Assembly (NCBI RefSeq): GCF_000429465.1
Contig: NZ_AUBX01000009.1
Span: forward strand, 744,001 to 808,000
DNA from: Algoriphagus vanfongensis DSM 17529
Lineage (GTDB): Bacteria; Bacteroidota; Bacteroidia; Cytophagales; Cyclobacteriaceae
DNA length: 64,000 nt
Direction of reading: 5' to 3'
The translations under genes were made by a program, and so were the position numbers. Under the pieces are notes generated by a model. The model did no database searches. It was not told the origin of the DNA and saw only the letters and a list, made by a program, of their open reading frames with translations. Below are positions 17,058 to 27,059 of the stretch, in pieces (position 1 is the stretch's first letter; each line of letters starts with the position of its first letter).

Positions 17058-18800
17058 ATGGAAAACAACATTAAATTCTCAGACCTGGGGATTTCTACAG
17101 AAATCTTGCAGGCCGTGGAAGAGATGGGCTTTACCCAACCTTCCCCAATCCAAGCTCAAGCTATTCCTTTCGTACTAGAAGGTAGAGATGTCATCGGACA
17201 AGCTCAGACCGGTACTGGAAAAACCGCAGCTTTTGCTATTCCGATCATCGAGCTAGTAGATCCTGACTTCAACAGACCTCAAGCGATCATCCTTTGCCCT
17301 ACTCGTGAACTTGCCGTTCAGGTAGAAGGTGAAATCCAGAAATTAGCCAGATTCCACAAAAAGATCAATTCTGTAGCTATCTACGGTGGTGAGTCTATCG
17401 ATAAGCAGATTCGCGTATTGAGAAAAGGCGTTCAGATTGTAGTGGGTACTCCAGGTCGTGTGCAAGATCACATCAACAGAGGTACATTGAAGCTGGAAGA
17501 TGCTGGAATCATCGTATTGGATGAGGCGGACGAAATGCTAGACATGGGCTTTAGAGACGATATCGAAGCCATCTTGCAGGAAATGCCTGAAGAAAGACAA
17601 ACTGTATTCTTCTCAGCGACTATGGCCAAGCCTATCATGGACTTGACCAGAAAATACCAAAATGATCCTCATATCATCAAGGTTGCTAAGAAAGAATTGA
17701 CTGTAGATCGTATCGAGCAGGTATTCTACGAAGTGAAGCCTTCCTTGAAAATGGAATTGATGGCTCGCTTGATGACTGTCAATAATTACGCTCTTTCAGT
17801 TGTCTTCTGTAACACGAAGAGAATGACAGATGAGGCGACTGAAGCCTTGGGTTCTAGAGGAATCGTAGCTGAAGCACTTCACGGAGATCTATCTCAGGCT
17901 CAGAGAGATAAAGTAATGAACAAATTCCGTAAGGGACTTTGTACAGTATTGGTTGCTACTGACGTGGCAGCTAGAGGAATTGACGTAGACAACGTAGAGG
18001 CAGTATTCAATTTTGACCTTCCTCTAGATGAAGAATACTACGTTCACAGAATCGGTAGAACAGGTCGTGCGGGTAAGTCCGGAACTGCGATCAACTTTGT
18101 GACTGGTAGAAGAGATTTCATGAAAATCAGAGATCTTGAAAAGTACACCAAAGCTACCATCACCAAAATGGCTCCTCCTTCAGTTTCTGAACTGATCGAT
18201 TTGAAAAAAGCACAATTGGTGAAAGATGTGAACAGACAATTGAGCAAAGAAGATGACAATCAGATCTTCGAAGAGACTGTAGGCCAAATGTTGGCTGAAG
18301 GTTTGACGATCGAGCAGGTTGCATTGGGACTACTCAAAATGACAATGGGTGAGGCTGTAAAAGAAATGAGAGATCAGGACTTTGGCTTGCCATCATTCAA
18401 CGAAAGAAGAAGAGAAAGAGACGGAGGTCGTGGAGAGAGAGGCGGAAGATTCGAGAGAGGTGGAAGATCCGAAAGAGGTGGAAGATTTGAGAGAGGAGAC
18501 AGACGTGAAGGTGGTAGAGGCGACAGAGATGGTGGAAGAAGACCTGAAAGAGGTCGTGACGCCAACATGGCTCGACTTTTCTTGAACTTGGGTAAGAAAG
18601 ACAGAATCCGTCCAAATGATATCGTAGGAGCCATCGCAGGTGAAGCCGGAATCCCAGGCCGAAATATCGGTGGAATCGATATCTACGACAACTTCTCCTT
18701 TGTAGACGTGCCTAAAGGTGATGCCGATCACGTGATCAAAACCATGAAGCACAACACGATCAAAGGAAAGCCAGTCAATATGGAACTTTCAAAAGGTTAA
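17058..18800 (+). CDS. DEAD-box ATP-dependent RNA helicase with RG-rich linker and DbpA-type RNA-binding domain (DeaD/CsdA-like)
   Basis: 580 residues. Helicase motifs in order: Q motif (GFTQPSPIQAQAIP), Walker A AQTGTGKTAAF (about 48-58), PTRELA, DEADEMLDMGF (about 154), SAT (about 187) and HRIGRTGRAG (about 330). Residues about 450-500 form an Arg/Gly/Glu-rich tract of repeated GGRFERGGR units. The C-terminus (about 505-580; MARLFLNLGKKDRIRPNDIV) is a DbpA-like RNA-binding domain. Such enzymes remodel rRNA or mRNA, often in the cold. The roughly 100-base leader and strong promoter resemble the long leaders of cold-induced helicases, but that regulation is an inference. Confidence 0.95.
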   Translation: MENNIKFSDLGISTEILQAVEEMGFTQPSPIQAQAIPFVLEGRDVIGQAQTGTGKTAAFAIPIIELVDPDFNRPQAIILCPTRELAVQVEGEIQKLARFHKKINSVAIYGGESIDKQIRVLRKGVQIVVGTPGRVQDHINRGTLKLEDAGIIVLDEADEMLDMGFRDDIEAILQEMPEERQTVFFSATMAKPIMDLTRKYQNDPHIIKVAKKELTVDRIEQVFYEVKPSLKMELMARLMTVNNYALSVVFCNTKRMTDEATEALGSRGIVAEALHGDLSQAQRDKVMNKFRKGLCTVLVATDVAARGIDVDNVEAVFNFDLPLDEEYYVHRIGRTGRAGKSGTAINFVTGRRDFMKIRDLEKYTKATITKMAPPSVSELIDLKKAQLVKDVNRQLSKEDDNQIFEETVGQMLAEGLTIEQVALGLLKMTMGEAVKEMRDQDFGLPSFNERRRERDGGRGERGGRFERGGRSERGGRFERGDRREGGRGDRDGGRRPERGRDANMARLFLNLGKKDRIRPNDIVGAIAGEAGIPGRNIGGIDIYDNFSFVDVPKGDADHVIKTMKHNTIKGKPVNMELSKG

Positions 18801-18830
18801 GTTTTAGTTTATAGGTTAATTTGGTTATTA

Positions 18831-18864
18831 AAGGCACATTTCTTTCGGGAAATGTGCTTTTTTT
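18831..18864 (+). terminator. Rho-independent terminator after the helicase gene
   Basis: The arms GCACATTTC and GGAAATGTGC pair around a short TTTCG-containing loop and are followed by a run of seven T. It lies 30 bases past the helicase stop and ends just before the rsmE start, separating the two units. Confidence 0.85.
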
Positions 18865-18878
18865 GTGTATTCATATCT

Positions 18879-19583
18879 ATGCAGCTCTTTTTTCAACAAC
18901 ATATTAGCCCTCCAACGATCACTTTGGAACCAGAGGAATCCAAGCATTTGACTCGAGTACTTCGAAAGCGTGAGGGTGACACGATTCACATCACAGATGG
19001 GGAAGGCAATCTATATGAATGTAAATTGACAGACGCCAATCCCAAGAAGTCCATTCTTCAAGTGGTCTCAAGTGAGCAAGTACCAACAGATGATTTCTTT
19101 ATTCACTTGGCCATCGCTCCTACCAAAAGCCCGGATCGAATGGAATGGATGATTGAAAAAATCACAGAAATAGGGTTCCATGAGCTTACTTTGCTTTCGA
19201 CCATGAATTCGGAAAGGAGCTATCTTAAGACCGAAAGACTTCAGAAAAAGATGATTTCGGCTTGCAAGCAAAGCTTAAAGTATCACACTCCAAAAATCAA
19301 TGAAACAATTGATTTTGAGAAACTTATTTCAAGTTCAGAATTCTCTGATTTTCAAAAATTCATCGCCTACGTGGATGAAAACCATGATCACCATCTGATC
19401 GATCTGGCCAAACTCAAGGGCAAATATCTGATCTTGATAGGGCCAGAAGGAGACTTTGATCCAAAAGAGATTGAGATGTCCTTTGAAAAAGACTTTGCTC
19501 CAGTTTCCTTGGGAAAAAGCAGATTGAGGACCGAAACAGCAGGATTGGCAGCTGTGCAGATGCTTCAGATACTGAATCGATAA
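18879..19583 (+). CDS. rsmE: 16S rRNA (uracil-1498-N3)-methyltransferase
   Basis: 234 residues from the ATG at 18879 (MQLFFQQHIS); an in-frame ATG at 18852 lies inside the upstream terminator and is rejected. The N-terminal PUA-like part (LEPEESKHLTRVLRKREGD) is followed by the SPOUT methyltransferase fold with its knot motifs: LILIGPEGDFDPKEIE and SLGKSRLRTETAGLAAVQML. It methylates U1498 of 16S rRNA using S-adenosylmethionine. It seems to be transcribed from the short region after the helicase terminator. Confidence 0.95.
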   Translation: MQLFFQQHISPPTITLEPEESKHLTRVLRKREGDTIHITDGEGNLYECKLTDANPKKSILQVVSSEQVPTDDFFIHLAIAPTKSPDRMEWMIEKITEIGFHELTLLSTMNSERSYLKTERLQKKMISACKQSLKYHTPKINETIDFEKLISSSEFSDFQKFIAYVDENHDHHLIDLAKLKGKYLILIGPEGDFDPKEIEMSFEKDFAPVSLGKSRLRTETAGLAAVQMLQILNR

Positions 19584-19670
19584 TTTTTCCGTTTTTAATC
19601 CATACTGCTCAAGCTTTACTTTAGGAGAAAGCTATATTTTCATTAATTTAGAGTATTAACCGAATATCAA

Positions 19671-20024
19671 GTGCCGTACAAAGAGCGAGAAATAGAAAAG
19701 AAATACCACTCTATTGGGGAAGTTGCCCAGATGTTTAAAGTAGCGCCTTCTCTGATCAGATATTGGGAAGGAGAGTTTGACATCATCCGTCCCAAAAAGG
19801 ACAAAAAAGGAAATCGACGGTACACGAAAGATGATATTCAAAAGATCAAGTATATTTTTCACCTGGTCAAAGAAAAAGGCTATACACTGGAAGGAGCCCG
19901 TGAAGTCATTGCTCAAGGCAAAGACAAAGGTTTTGACAAAGTAGAAGCTGTGCAGAAGCTCCAGGAAATCAAGGAATTTTTATTGAACCTGAGAGATGAA
20001 TTCAAATCCAAATCCCAACCATGA
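19671..20024 (+). CDS. MerR-family DNA-binding regulator
   Basis: 117 residues starting at GTG (19671); no in-frame ATG precedes it. A MerR winged helix-turn-helix lies at the N-terminus (SIGEVAQMFKVAPSLIRYWE, about 14-33; then RRYTKDDIQKIKYI), followed by a short helix without metal-binding cysteines or a ligand domain. This short form is common just before dprA or near housekeeping genes in Bacteroidetes. It overlaps dprA by 29 bases. The ligand, if any, is unknown. Confidence 0.88.
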   Translation: MPYKEREIEKKYHSIGEVAQMFKVAPSLIRYWEGEFDIIRPKKDKKGNRRYTKDDIQKIKYIFHLVKEKGYTLEGAREVIAQGKDKGFDKVEAVQKLQEIKEFLLNLRDEFKSKSQP

Positions 20025-21123
20025 GTCTTACCGCTATTATTTAGCCTTAGCATTGGCTCCCAAAGTGGGGCCTAGTATTTTTAAAGCTATCGTAGCCTAT
20101 GCAGGTTCGCCTGAAGCTTTTTTTCAAATCAGTCAGGGAAAAGCTTCTAAAATCCCACGAATAGGCCCTCGCCTACTCGAAATCAGAAACTCGAGAGAAT
20201 CACTTCTACGAGAAGCGGACAAACTACTGGATGCTGCTGACAAAAAAGAGTTTAAAATCCTTTCACTGCTCGATCCTGATTTTCCCCACAAACTCAAATC
20301 TCTGGAAGATGGCCCCATCCTGCTTTTCAAAAAAGGGAATGCTTCACTCAACCCATCCAGAAGTGTAGGTATCGTTGGTACCAGAAGCGCGACTAACTAT
20401 GGAAAATCAGCTACCAAAAAACTGATATCGGACATTTCGTATTTTCAGCCAACTGTCATATCAGGCCTAGCATATGGTATTGACATCGAAGCACACCGGG
20501 CCAGTCTAGCAGAAAACCTACCCACAATCGGTGTCTTGGGTTCACCTATCGACTACATTTATCCTGCCACACATCGCAAGACAGCCGAGCAGATGATGGA
20601 ATATGGGGCGATAGTTAGCGAGTATGCACCTGGATCAAAGATGGTTCCTGGTAATTTCCCTGCTCGAAATCGAATCATCGCAGGGCTATCGGATGCATTG
20701 GTAGTGGTCGAAGCTGCTGCCAAAGGAGGTGCATTGATCACTGCCGAGATAGCCTATAGCTACGACAGGGAAGTTTTTGCTGTACCAGGAAACCTCCAGT
20801 CTCCCTACAGTGAAGGGTGCAATCATCTTATCAGAAAGATGAAAGCAAATATCTATACAGGACCGGAAGACATCGCTGAGGCTCTTTATTGGGAAAAAGA
20901 GGGTGAAAAATCCCACCCAAAACCTCAACTGGACCTGTCCCTAAGAGATGAGGAAGAGAAACTGATACTAAATCTGCTTCTTGAAAAAAAGGAAATGGAA
21001 ATCGATCAGATTTCTTATCAGACTGAAATTCCACTGGGTCTACTTTCTTCGAAACTTCTAGCGATGGAATTTGAAGGTATCATCAAGTCCTTGCCGGGAA
21101 AAAAGTATCGACTGTTGGTTTGA
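19996..21123 (+). CDS. dprA: DNA-processing protein DprA
   Basis: 375 residues. An N-terminal helix-hairpin-helix-like region (LALAPKVGPSIFKAI) is followed by the Rossmann-like DprA/Smf domain (VGIVGTRSATNYGKSATKK, GLAYGIDIEAHRASL, NRIIAGLSDALVVVEA, KGGALITAEIA) and a C-terminal winged helix (about 310-375). DprA protects incoming single-stranded DNA and loads RecA in natural transformation. The ATG lies within the last codons of the MerR gene, so the two are coupled. No com genes are nearby. Confidence 0.95.
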   Translation: MNSNPNPNHESYRYYLALALAPKVGPSIFKAIVAYAGSPEAFFQISQGKASKIPRIGPRLLEIRNSRESLLREADKLLDAADKKEFKILSLLDPDFPHKLKSLEDGPILLFKKGNASLNPSRSVGIVGTRSATNYGKSATKKLISDISYFQPTVISGLAYGIDIEAHRASLAENLPTIGVLGSPIDYIYPATHRKTAEQMMEYGAIVSEYAPGSKMVPGNFPARNRIIAGLSDALVVVEAAAKGGALITAEIAYSYDREVFAVPGNLQSPYSEGCNHLIRKMKANIYTGPEDIAEALYWEKEGEKSHPKPQLDLSLRDEEEKLILNLLLEKKEMEIDQISYQTEIPLGLLSSKLLAMEFEGIIKSLPGKKYRLLV

Positions 21124-21131
21124 AAAAATTT

Positions 21132-21680
21132 TCAACTCTTCTTCAACTTCCGAATCAACTTAGGGTAATACCAAAGGTAAAAACCACTGAAGGCCAAGAA
21201 AAGTAATCCCAAAGCCGTCAGAGTGGAATAAGTCAACTTAGCTCCCTCCTCTCCTGTCCAATAAAAATCAATGATACTGCCATCGTGAACCTTCTCGATC
21301 CAGTCAGAATGTCGTGTGGAAACTGAAAGCACCTCCCCAGAATATCCATCGACCTGCACCTCGGTAAAATGCGTTTTAAAAGTCACTTTGGCAATGCCCT
21401 TATCAGGTCGGATATCCAAACGATCCACTTCCGGGTCTTCTCCGATTTTTCGCATTTCCTCCTCACCGATTCGGACCATTTCTGAAGGCAAAATCCAAGC
21501 CCCATTTTCAACCTTGGTTTTCAGAGTCGGAGGCAAAAGCTCAACTTTCTTTTTCCAAGCCAACAAAATGGAGGTGATCCCAATTACCAAAAAGAAAATA
21601 ATCAATGGAACACCTATCCATTTATGGAAGCTTCTGTACAATCGCAAAGCCTTGACTTTTGGCTGAACTGTATGCTTCAT
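21132..21680 (-). CDS. PepSY-associated membrane protein
   Basis: 182 residues with one N-terminal membrane helix (about 22-44; VPLIIFFLVIGITSILLAW) and one near the C-terminus (about 148-172). The region between is a PepSY-like domain (EVDRLDIRPDKGIAKVTF, then VQVDGYSGEVLSV). Such two-helix proteins are related to iron reductase/PiuB-type PepSY proteins. The gene overlaps the upstream HMG-CoA lyase-like gene by 4 bases (ATGA). Function unknown, possibly redox or iron related by family only. Confidence 0.82.
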   Translation of the reverse strand: MKHTVQPKVKALRLYRSFHKWIGVPLIIFFLVIGITSILLAWKKKVELLPPTLKTKVENGAWILPSEMVRIGEEEMRKIGEDPEVDRLDIRPDKGIAKVTFKTHFTEVQVDGYSGEVLSVSTRHSDWIEKVHDGSIIDFYWTGEEGAKLTYSTLTALGLLFLAFSGFYLWYYPKLIRKLKKS

Positions 21681-22534
21681 AGCGGAGACTGAAATACGTA
21701 ATCTGCCAACTTCACCGCTTCATACAGTTCCGCCTTATTCAACGCCAAATCACACCCCTCTGATTCCAAAGTGGCAATCATTACCTCGGTATCCATATTT
21801 CCTACCAATTCATCCTTGGCCATCGGGCATCCACCAAATCCCTTCAACGCTCCATCAAATCTCTTGCATCCTCCTTCCATAGCTGCCTTTACTTTTGCAG
21901 AAATACTCTCAGGTCTACTATGCAGATGTGCTCCAAATTCTATCTCAGGAAAAGCTTCTACTTGTACTGCAAACAAATCTTTAATCAACTTATTATCAGC
22001 TATTCCAATCGTATCACTTAAAGAAATTATTTTAATTTCTAAGTCATCCAATTTTTGAACAAACTCAGCAACCAACTCTGAAGAATAAGGATCGCCATAG
22101 GGATTGCCAAATCCCATACTCAGATAAACTACCAATTCTTTGCCTTTAGTTTGGCATAAGTTCTGAATCGCCTCAACTGTTTCCAACGCCTGAGAGATGC
22201 TGGCATTGGTATTTCGCTTCTGAAAAGTCTCTGAGATGGAGAGCGGAAAACCCAAATAATCAATCTCAGGAAAATGAAAAGCATCTTCGGCACCTCTTAC
22301 ATTTGCTACGATCGCTAAGAGTTTAGATTTGGATTTATGAAGATCCAGCAGACTCAATACTTCCGCCGTATCGCGCATCTGAGGGATGGCCTTGGGACTG
22401 ACGAAACTTCCAAAGTCTACCGTATCAAAGCCCACTTCCAATAGCTGGTTGATGTAGGCCGCTTTGATGGCAGTATCTACAAAATCCGGGAGTCCCTGCA
22501 TGGCATCTCGAGGACATTCGATCAATTTAATCAT
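21677..22534 (-). CDS. Hydroxymethylglutaryl-CoA lyase-like enzyme
   Basis: 285 residues of the HMGL/DRE-TIM metallolyase fold. It begins IECPRDAMQG, has metal-ligand histidines in GAHLHSRPE, and carries the lyase signature loop GFGGCPMAKDELVGN with the catalytic Cys. The family cleaves HMG-CoA to acetoacetate and acetyl-CoA in leucine degradation or ketone metabolism. No other leucine-degradation gene is adjacent. It is preceded at 38 bases by a TonB-C protein and overlaps the PepSY gene. The related isopropylmalate synthases are much longer, which argues against them. Confidence 0.9.
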   Translation of the reverse strand: MIKLIECPRDAMQGLPDFVDTAIKAAYINQLLEVGFDTVDFGSFVSPKAIPQMRDTAEVLSLLDLHKSKSKLLAIVANVRGAEDAFHFPEIDYLGFPLSISETFQKRNTNASISQALETVEAIQNLCQTKGKELVVYLSMGFGNPYGDPYSSELVAEFVQKLDDLEIKIISLSDTIGIADNKLIKDLFAVQVEAFPEIEFGAHLHSRPESISAKVKAAMEGGCKRFDGALKGFGGCPMAKDELVGNMDTEVMIATLESEGCDLALNKAELYEAVKLADYVFQSPL

Positions 22535-22572
22535 AGCCGAAGGTAGCGAGATCTCTGGTAAAAGCGGAACCG

Positions 22573-23307
22573 CTAGGATAATTTGAAGCGGATCGGTAAT
22601 CTATAAAACGACTCTACAATTTCTCCATCTTCCATTGCAGGGACAAATCGATCAGGATATTTCTCCACCAATCGTAAGGCTTCTTGTTCTATGGAGGGGT
22701 GACACTCTCCTTTGTTCAGTATTTCCGGATACAAAAGATTACCTTCCACATCGACTGTACATATCACAATGACTGTACCTTCAGCTTTCGAATACCTAGC
22801 CGCTTGTGGATAGCTAAGATTTCTGATCATATATTGATTCCAAGCCTCCATTTCTCCTGGGCTGGCATCTCTACTTTCTGGTTTGACTATACTTTGCCCC
22901 TCTTTATCAAAATAGACCTCATTCACCAAATGCCCTTCACGATAAAATGTCTGACTTTTCACGACTCCATTCTCATAGTATCGAATCTGCTCCACCTCAT
23001 CCTTAACTTTGTCTTCTTTGTTGGTACTTTTTACATTACCGGAAAGAAAATATTCTTTTTTTCGCCATCCCTCAACATTTCCCAAACTATCAAAAAGTGT
23101 GGTAGCATCTGAAACTTTCACAGAATCTCTGGTGAATCGCTCAATTTTAACGGTCGATCCAAACTCTCGGATCAACTCAAAATAAGTGTAAGAAAACTCC
23201 GTAGTATCTTTTACTTCCCTATCATATCGATCGACAAAACGAACGTATTGTGCTTGAGATACCTGGTAAGTGAGCAAAAAAACCAGAAAAATAAACCCTC
23301 TTTTCAT
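22573..23307 (-). CDS. Exported protein with C-terminal TonB domain
   Basis: 244 residues from the ATG at 23307 (MKRGFIFLVFLLTYQVSQAQ, a signal peptide); the frame extends 14 codons upstream without support. Residues about 60-130 contain MORN-like YENGVVKSQTFYREG segments. The last about 90 residues (IRNLSYPQAARYSKAEGTVI to LPIRFKLS) are a TonB C-terminal domain. Because a cleavable signal peptide rather than a membrane anchor precedes it, it is probably not a true energy transducer but one of the soluble TonB-C proteins frequent in Bacteroidetes. Confidence 0.83.
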   Translation of the reverse strand: MKRGFIFLVFLLTYQVSQAQYVRFVDRYDREVKDTTEFSYTYFELIREFGSTVKIERFTRDSVKVSDATTLFDSLGNVEGWRKKEYFLSGNVKSTNKEDKVKDEVEQIRYYENGVVKSQTFYREGHLVNEVYFDKEGQSIVKPESRDASPGEMEAWNQYMIRNLSYPQAARYSKAEGTVIVICTVDVEGNLLYPEILNKGECHPSIEQEALRLVEKYPDRFVPAMEDGEIVESFYRLPIRFKLS

Positions 23308-23350
23308 CCTATTCGAAATATAAATTTCAACTAAGATATAATTTTTCAAA

Positions 23351-23394
23351 AAATAAGGCTCAATTCTATTTGTAGAATTGAGCCTTATTTTGAG
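23351..23394 (-). terminator. Terminator of the methionine operon (18-bp perfect hairpin)
   Basis: An 18-base arm (23351-23368) pairs perfectly with 23373-23390 around the loop TTTG, with A and T runs on the two flanks, so it can act in both directions. It lies 12 bases past the metF stop and before the TonB-C gene start, and ends the metH-metF transcript. Confidence 0.88.
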
Positions 23395-23405
23395 GTTTTG
23401 GACCT

Positions 23406-24359
23406 TTAAAAGACTTCTTTGGCTATGGCATAAGTAGCACTAGCTTTACTCATCGTATAAAAATGAAGGGAAGGCACTTTTACTTTGACCAGCTCTTTGC
23501 ATTGCTGGATAGCCCACTCTATCCCCACTTCTTTTACCTCAGCATTGGTTTTACATTTTTCAAGCTCATCCATCAATGGATCCGGAAGATCCAAGAAGAA
23601 AGTTCGAGGCAGCATGGTGATCTGATTGACTGTCGTGATCGGCTTGATTCCCGGAATAATCGGTACATTGATTCCGGCTTCTCTCACCTTTTCCACAAAC
23701 TCGAAATACTTCTGATTGTCAAAAAACATCTGAGTCACAATATACTCAGCACCTTTATCGACTTTCTCTTTGAGATATTTCAAGTCAAACTTCATGCTCG
23801 GCGCCTCAAAATGCTTCTCTGGATAACCCGCTACGCCCACGCAAAAATCTGTATGAAAACTATTCTCTGTCTCTTCGTGAAGATATTTGCCATTATTCAT
23901 CCCCACGATCTGCTCCACCAATTCACAGGCATAATGATGCCCATCCTGCTCCGGAATAAATTTCCCTTCAGTCTTGGGAGCGTCTCCTCGTAAAGCCAAA
24001 ACATTGTCTACCCCAATGAAATTGAGATCAATCAGTGCATTTTCTGTTTCCTCCTTATTAAATCCTCCGCAAAGCAAATGAGGGACTGCATCAATATGAA
24101 ACTTGTTCATGATCGCTGCACAAATCCCGACAGTACCCGGGCGTTTTTTGGTAGAGATTTTCTCCAAAAGCCCATTCGGATGCTTCTTATAAATAAATTC
24201 CTCCCGGTGATATGTCACATCCACAAAAGGAGGGTTGAATTCCATCAAAGGCTCTATCCCTTCCAAAAGGTCTTTCAAACTTTGTCCTTTCAAAGGAGGA
24301 AGGATTTCAAACGAAAACAGAGTTTTGTCTGTATTGGATAGATGTTCGGTTATTTTCAT
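23406..24359 (-). CDS. metF: Methylenetetrahydrofolate reductase
   Basis: 317 residues, the bacterial MetF length. It has the FAD-dependent TIM barrel with [11 protein letters not shown] near the N-terminus, the folate-site segment LALRGDAPK, and [14 protein letters not shown] and PIIPGIKPI near the C-terminal half. It reduces 5,10-methylene-THF to 5-methyl-THF, the methyl donor for the methionine synthase encoded just upstream. Its ATG overlaps the stop of the metH C-terminal gene by 4 bases (ATGA), so both are translated from one SAM-riboswitch-controlled message. Confidence 0.96.
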   Translation of the reverse strand: MKITEHLSNTDKTLFSFEILPPLKGQSLKDLLEGIEPLMEFNPPFVDVTYHREEFIYKKHPNGLLEKISTKKRPGTVGICAAIMNKFHIDAVPHLLCGGFNKEETENALIDLNFIGVDNVLALRGDAPKTEGKFIPEQDGHHYACELVEQIVGMNNGKYLHEETENSFHTDFCVGVAGYPEKHFEAPSMKFDLKYLKEKVDKGAEYIVTQMFFDNQKYFEFVEKVREAGINVPIIPGIKPITTVNQITMLPRTFFLDLPDPLMDELEKCKTNAEVKEVGIEWAIQQCKELVKVKVPSLHFYTMSKASATYAIAKEVF

Positions 24360-27046
24360 GAGTTTTCTACTTCTTTCGATTTATTAGGTTGATAGGCAAG
24401 ATTGGGAGAAAGCAAACGCTCGGCTTTCTCTAAAGTAATTCCTTTTCTCTCTGCGTAGCTGGCTACTTGGTCTTCGGCGATTTTGCCCAAACCAAAATAT
24501 TTGGATTCTGGATGCGCAAAGAAAAAGCCGGATACTGAACTGGTAGGAATCATGGCATAACTGGAGGTCAATTGGATCCCCGCAGTGTTTTCCATATCCA
24601 AAAGCTCAGAAATCATCTCCTTCTCCGAGTGTTCGGGACATGCTGGATAGCCTGGCGCAGGACGTATCCCCAAATACTCTTCACGGATCAAAGAATCATT
24701 CTCCAAACTTTCATTTTTCGCATAGCCCCAGTCTTCCTTCCTCACTTTTTCATGCAGATATTCCGCAGCCGCTTCTGCCAATCGATCTGCCAAAGCTTTG
24801 AAAAGGATATCATTGTAATCATCTCCAATTTTCTGGAATTCTGCCAACTTAGCCTCCATGTTCAATCCTGCCGTCACCGCAAAACATCCCATGTAGTCCG
24901 TTTTATCCGGATGTAGGTAATCAGCCAATGACCTGTTCGGTACTCCTTTCCCTTTTTTACCTTGCTGGCGCAAAAAGTGGAACTTACCAAGTTCTACATT
25001 CGCATTGTTTGGCTCAAAAACAACCGCATCATCCTCGATTCTTTGGACAGGATAAAGTCCAAAAACAGCCTTTGCTTCCAACCATTTTTCGGAAATGATT
25101 CGATCCAGCATGGTATTGGCATCGGCGAAAAGCTTTTTGGCTTCATTTCCAACCACCTTGTCTTCCAGTATTTTAGGGTATTTTCCGCTAAGCATCCATG
25201 TTTGGAAAAATGGAGTCCAGTCAATGTATTTTCTCAACACATTCAGATCCAAATCCAACACCTGTCTTCCCAAAACTTCAGGAACCACCGGCTCATAGCC
25301 ATCCCATTCTATCTCAACTGGATTTCCTTTTGCTTCCAAATAAGAAACCATCTGCTTCACTGCCTGCTTGGACTCGTGATCTTCCCGAAGGTTTTGGTAA
25401 GTCTCCTTGATTTGCAAATGATAGCTTGCTTTGGTTTCTTCCGATATCGCCTCTCCGGCAATAGGAACAGACTTACTCGCATCAGTCACATGAACGACTG
25501 TTCCGGAATAAACCGGATCAATTTTCACCGCAGTATGGATTCTTGAAGTAGTGGCACCTCCGATCAACAAAGGAATTTTCAGCCCCTGTCGCTCCATTTC
25601 AGAAGCCACATTGACCATTTCATCCAAGGATGGCGTGATCAAGCCACTCAAGCCGATAATGTCTACTTTATTTTTGATGGCCTCATCGATGATCACCTGA
25701 GCATCCACCATCACTCCCAAATCAATGATTTGGTAAGAATTACATGCCAAAACCACTCCCACGATATTCTTTCCGATATCATGGACATCTCCCTTGACCG
25801 TAGCCAACAAGATTTTCTTCAGATTGGAACCTTCCTGACCTTCTTCTGGAAGTGGCATAAACGGTTCCAAATAAGCCACCGCCTTCTTCATCACTCGGGC
25901 AGATTTCACCACCTGAGGGAGGAACATTTTTCCCTCGCCAAATAGATCTCCCACCACGTTCATCCCATCCATCAAAGGTCCTTCAATCACTTTCAACGGG
26001 TTCTCCAACTCTAATCTAGCTTCCTCAGTATCCTCGACAATGAAGTCAAGCACACCTTTAACAAGTGCATGTTCTATTCTTTTGGAAACAGGTTCGCTTC
26101 TCCATGCCTCACTTACAGCTTCTTTTTTTCCTGAGCTTTTGACTGTTTCAGCGAAGTCTAACAATCTTTCAGTCGCATCTTCTCTTTTATCAAAAAGCAC
26201 ATCTTCCACGCGCTCCAAAAGGTCTTTTGGGATATCATCGTAGACTTCCAACATGGTCGGATTGACAATTCCCATATCCATCCCATGATGGATCGCATGA
26301 TAGAGGAATGCAGCATGCATGGCTTCTCTCACAGGATTATTTCCACGGAAAGAGAAGGACACATTACTTACACCACCACTGACTTTGGCACCTGGAAGGT
26401 TTTCTTTGATCCATTTTGTACCCAAAAAAAAGTCCAGCGCATTTCTTCTATGTTCTTCCATTCCGGTAGCCACCGGGAAGATATTTGGGTCAAAAATGAT
26501 ATCCTGAGGGTTGAACTTGACCTGATCCACCATGATTCGGTAGCTTCTCTCACAGATTTCCACCCGACGGTCATAGGTATCCGCTTGGCCTTTTTCATCA
26601 AAAGCCATGACCACCACTGCCGCACCAAACTTCTTGATTGTTTTGGCTTGGGAAATGAATTCCTCTTCTCCATTCTTCAAGGAAATAGAATTCACAATTC
26701 CTTTTCCCTGAATACATTTCAGTCCAGCCAAGATGATGTTCCATTTGGAGCTGTCAATCATGATCGGAATACGGCTGATTTCTGGTTCAGAAGCTATCAA
26801 ATTCAAAAAACGAACCATCGCAGCCTCACCATCCAGCATCCCTTCATCCATGCAGACATCCAGTACTTGGGCTCCTCCTCTTACTTGATCCAAGGCTACT
26901 TCCAAAGCCTCATCGTAATTCCCATTGAGGATCAATCGGGCAAATTTTTTCGATCCGGTGATATTGGTTCGCTCCCCGATATTGACAAAATTCAAATTGG
27001 GTGTGAACACCAAAGGCTCAAGGCCTGATAATTTCAAATAGTCCAT
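24356..27046 (-). CDS. metH: Cobalamin-dependent methionine synthase, pterin/B12/activation part of a split MetH
   Basis: 896 residues. The protein begins directly with the methyl-THF-binding barrel (about 1-265; [29 protein letters not shown]). Then come the four-helix cap and B12-binding domain with [17 protein letters not shown] (the DxHxxG lower axial ligand motif, about 420-436), and the AdoMet-dependent activation domain (about 570-896) with [15 protein letters not shown]. The homocysteine-binding domain that opens E. coli MetH is missing here and is encoded by the preceding gene. The two gene products together should transfer methyl from methyl-THF through cobalamin to homocysteine. 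Confidence 0.96.
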   Translation of the reverse strand: MDYLKLSGLEPLVFTPNLNFVNIGERTNITGSKKFARLILNGNYDEALEVALDQVRGGAQVLDVCMDEGMLDGEAAMVRFLNLIASEPEISRIPIMIDSSKWNIILAGLKCIQGKGIVNSISLKNGEEEFISQAKTIKKFGAAVVVMAFDEKGQADTYDRRVEICERSYRIMVDQVKFNPQDIIFDPNIFPVATGMEEHRRNALDFFLGTKWIKENLPGAKVSGGVSNVSFSFRGNNPVREAMHAAFLYHAIHHGMDMGIVNPTMLEVYDDIPKDLLERVEDVLFDKREDATERLLDFAETVKSSGKKEAVSEAWRSEPVSKRIEHALVKGVLDFIVEDTEEARLELENPLKVIEGPLMDGMNVVGDLFGEGKMFLPQVVKSARVMKKAVAYLEPFMPLPEEGQEGSNLKKILLATVKGDVHDIGKNIVGVVLACNSYQIIDLGVMVDAQVIIDEAIKNKVDIIGLSGLITPSLDEMVNVASEMERQGLKIPLLIGGATTSRIHTAVKIDPVYSGTVVHVTDASKSVPIAGEAISEETKASYHLQIKETYQNLREDHESKQAVKQMVSYLEAKGNPVEIEWDGYEPVVPEVLGRQVLDLDLNVLRKYIDWTPFFQTWMLSGKYPKILEDKVVGNEAKKLFADANTMLDRIISEKWLEAKAVFGLYPVQRIEDDAVVFEPNNANVELGKFHFLRQQGKKGKGVPNRSLADYLHPDKTDYMGCFAVTAGLNMEAKLAEFQKIGDDYNDILFKALADRLAEAAAEYLHEKVRKEDWGYAKNESLENDSLIREEYLGIRPAPGYPACPEHSEKEMISELLDMENTAGIQLTSSYAMIPTSSVSGFFFAHPESKYFGLGKIAEDQVASYAERKGITLEKAERLLSPNLAYQPNKSKEVENS

Positions 27047-27059
27047 GATTTCTCCTTCC

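Noticed and set aside
18418..18560. GA-rich repeated DNA resembling a repeat array
   Set aside because: It encodes the Arg/Gly-rich linker of the DEAD-box helicase. Spacing is irregular and there are no spacers, so it is not a CRISPR or a mobile repeat.
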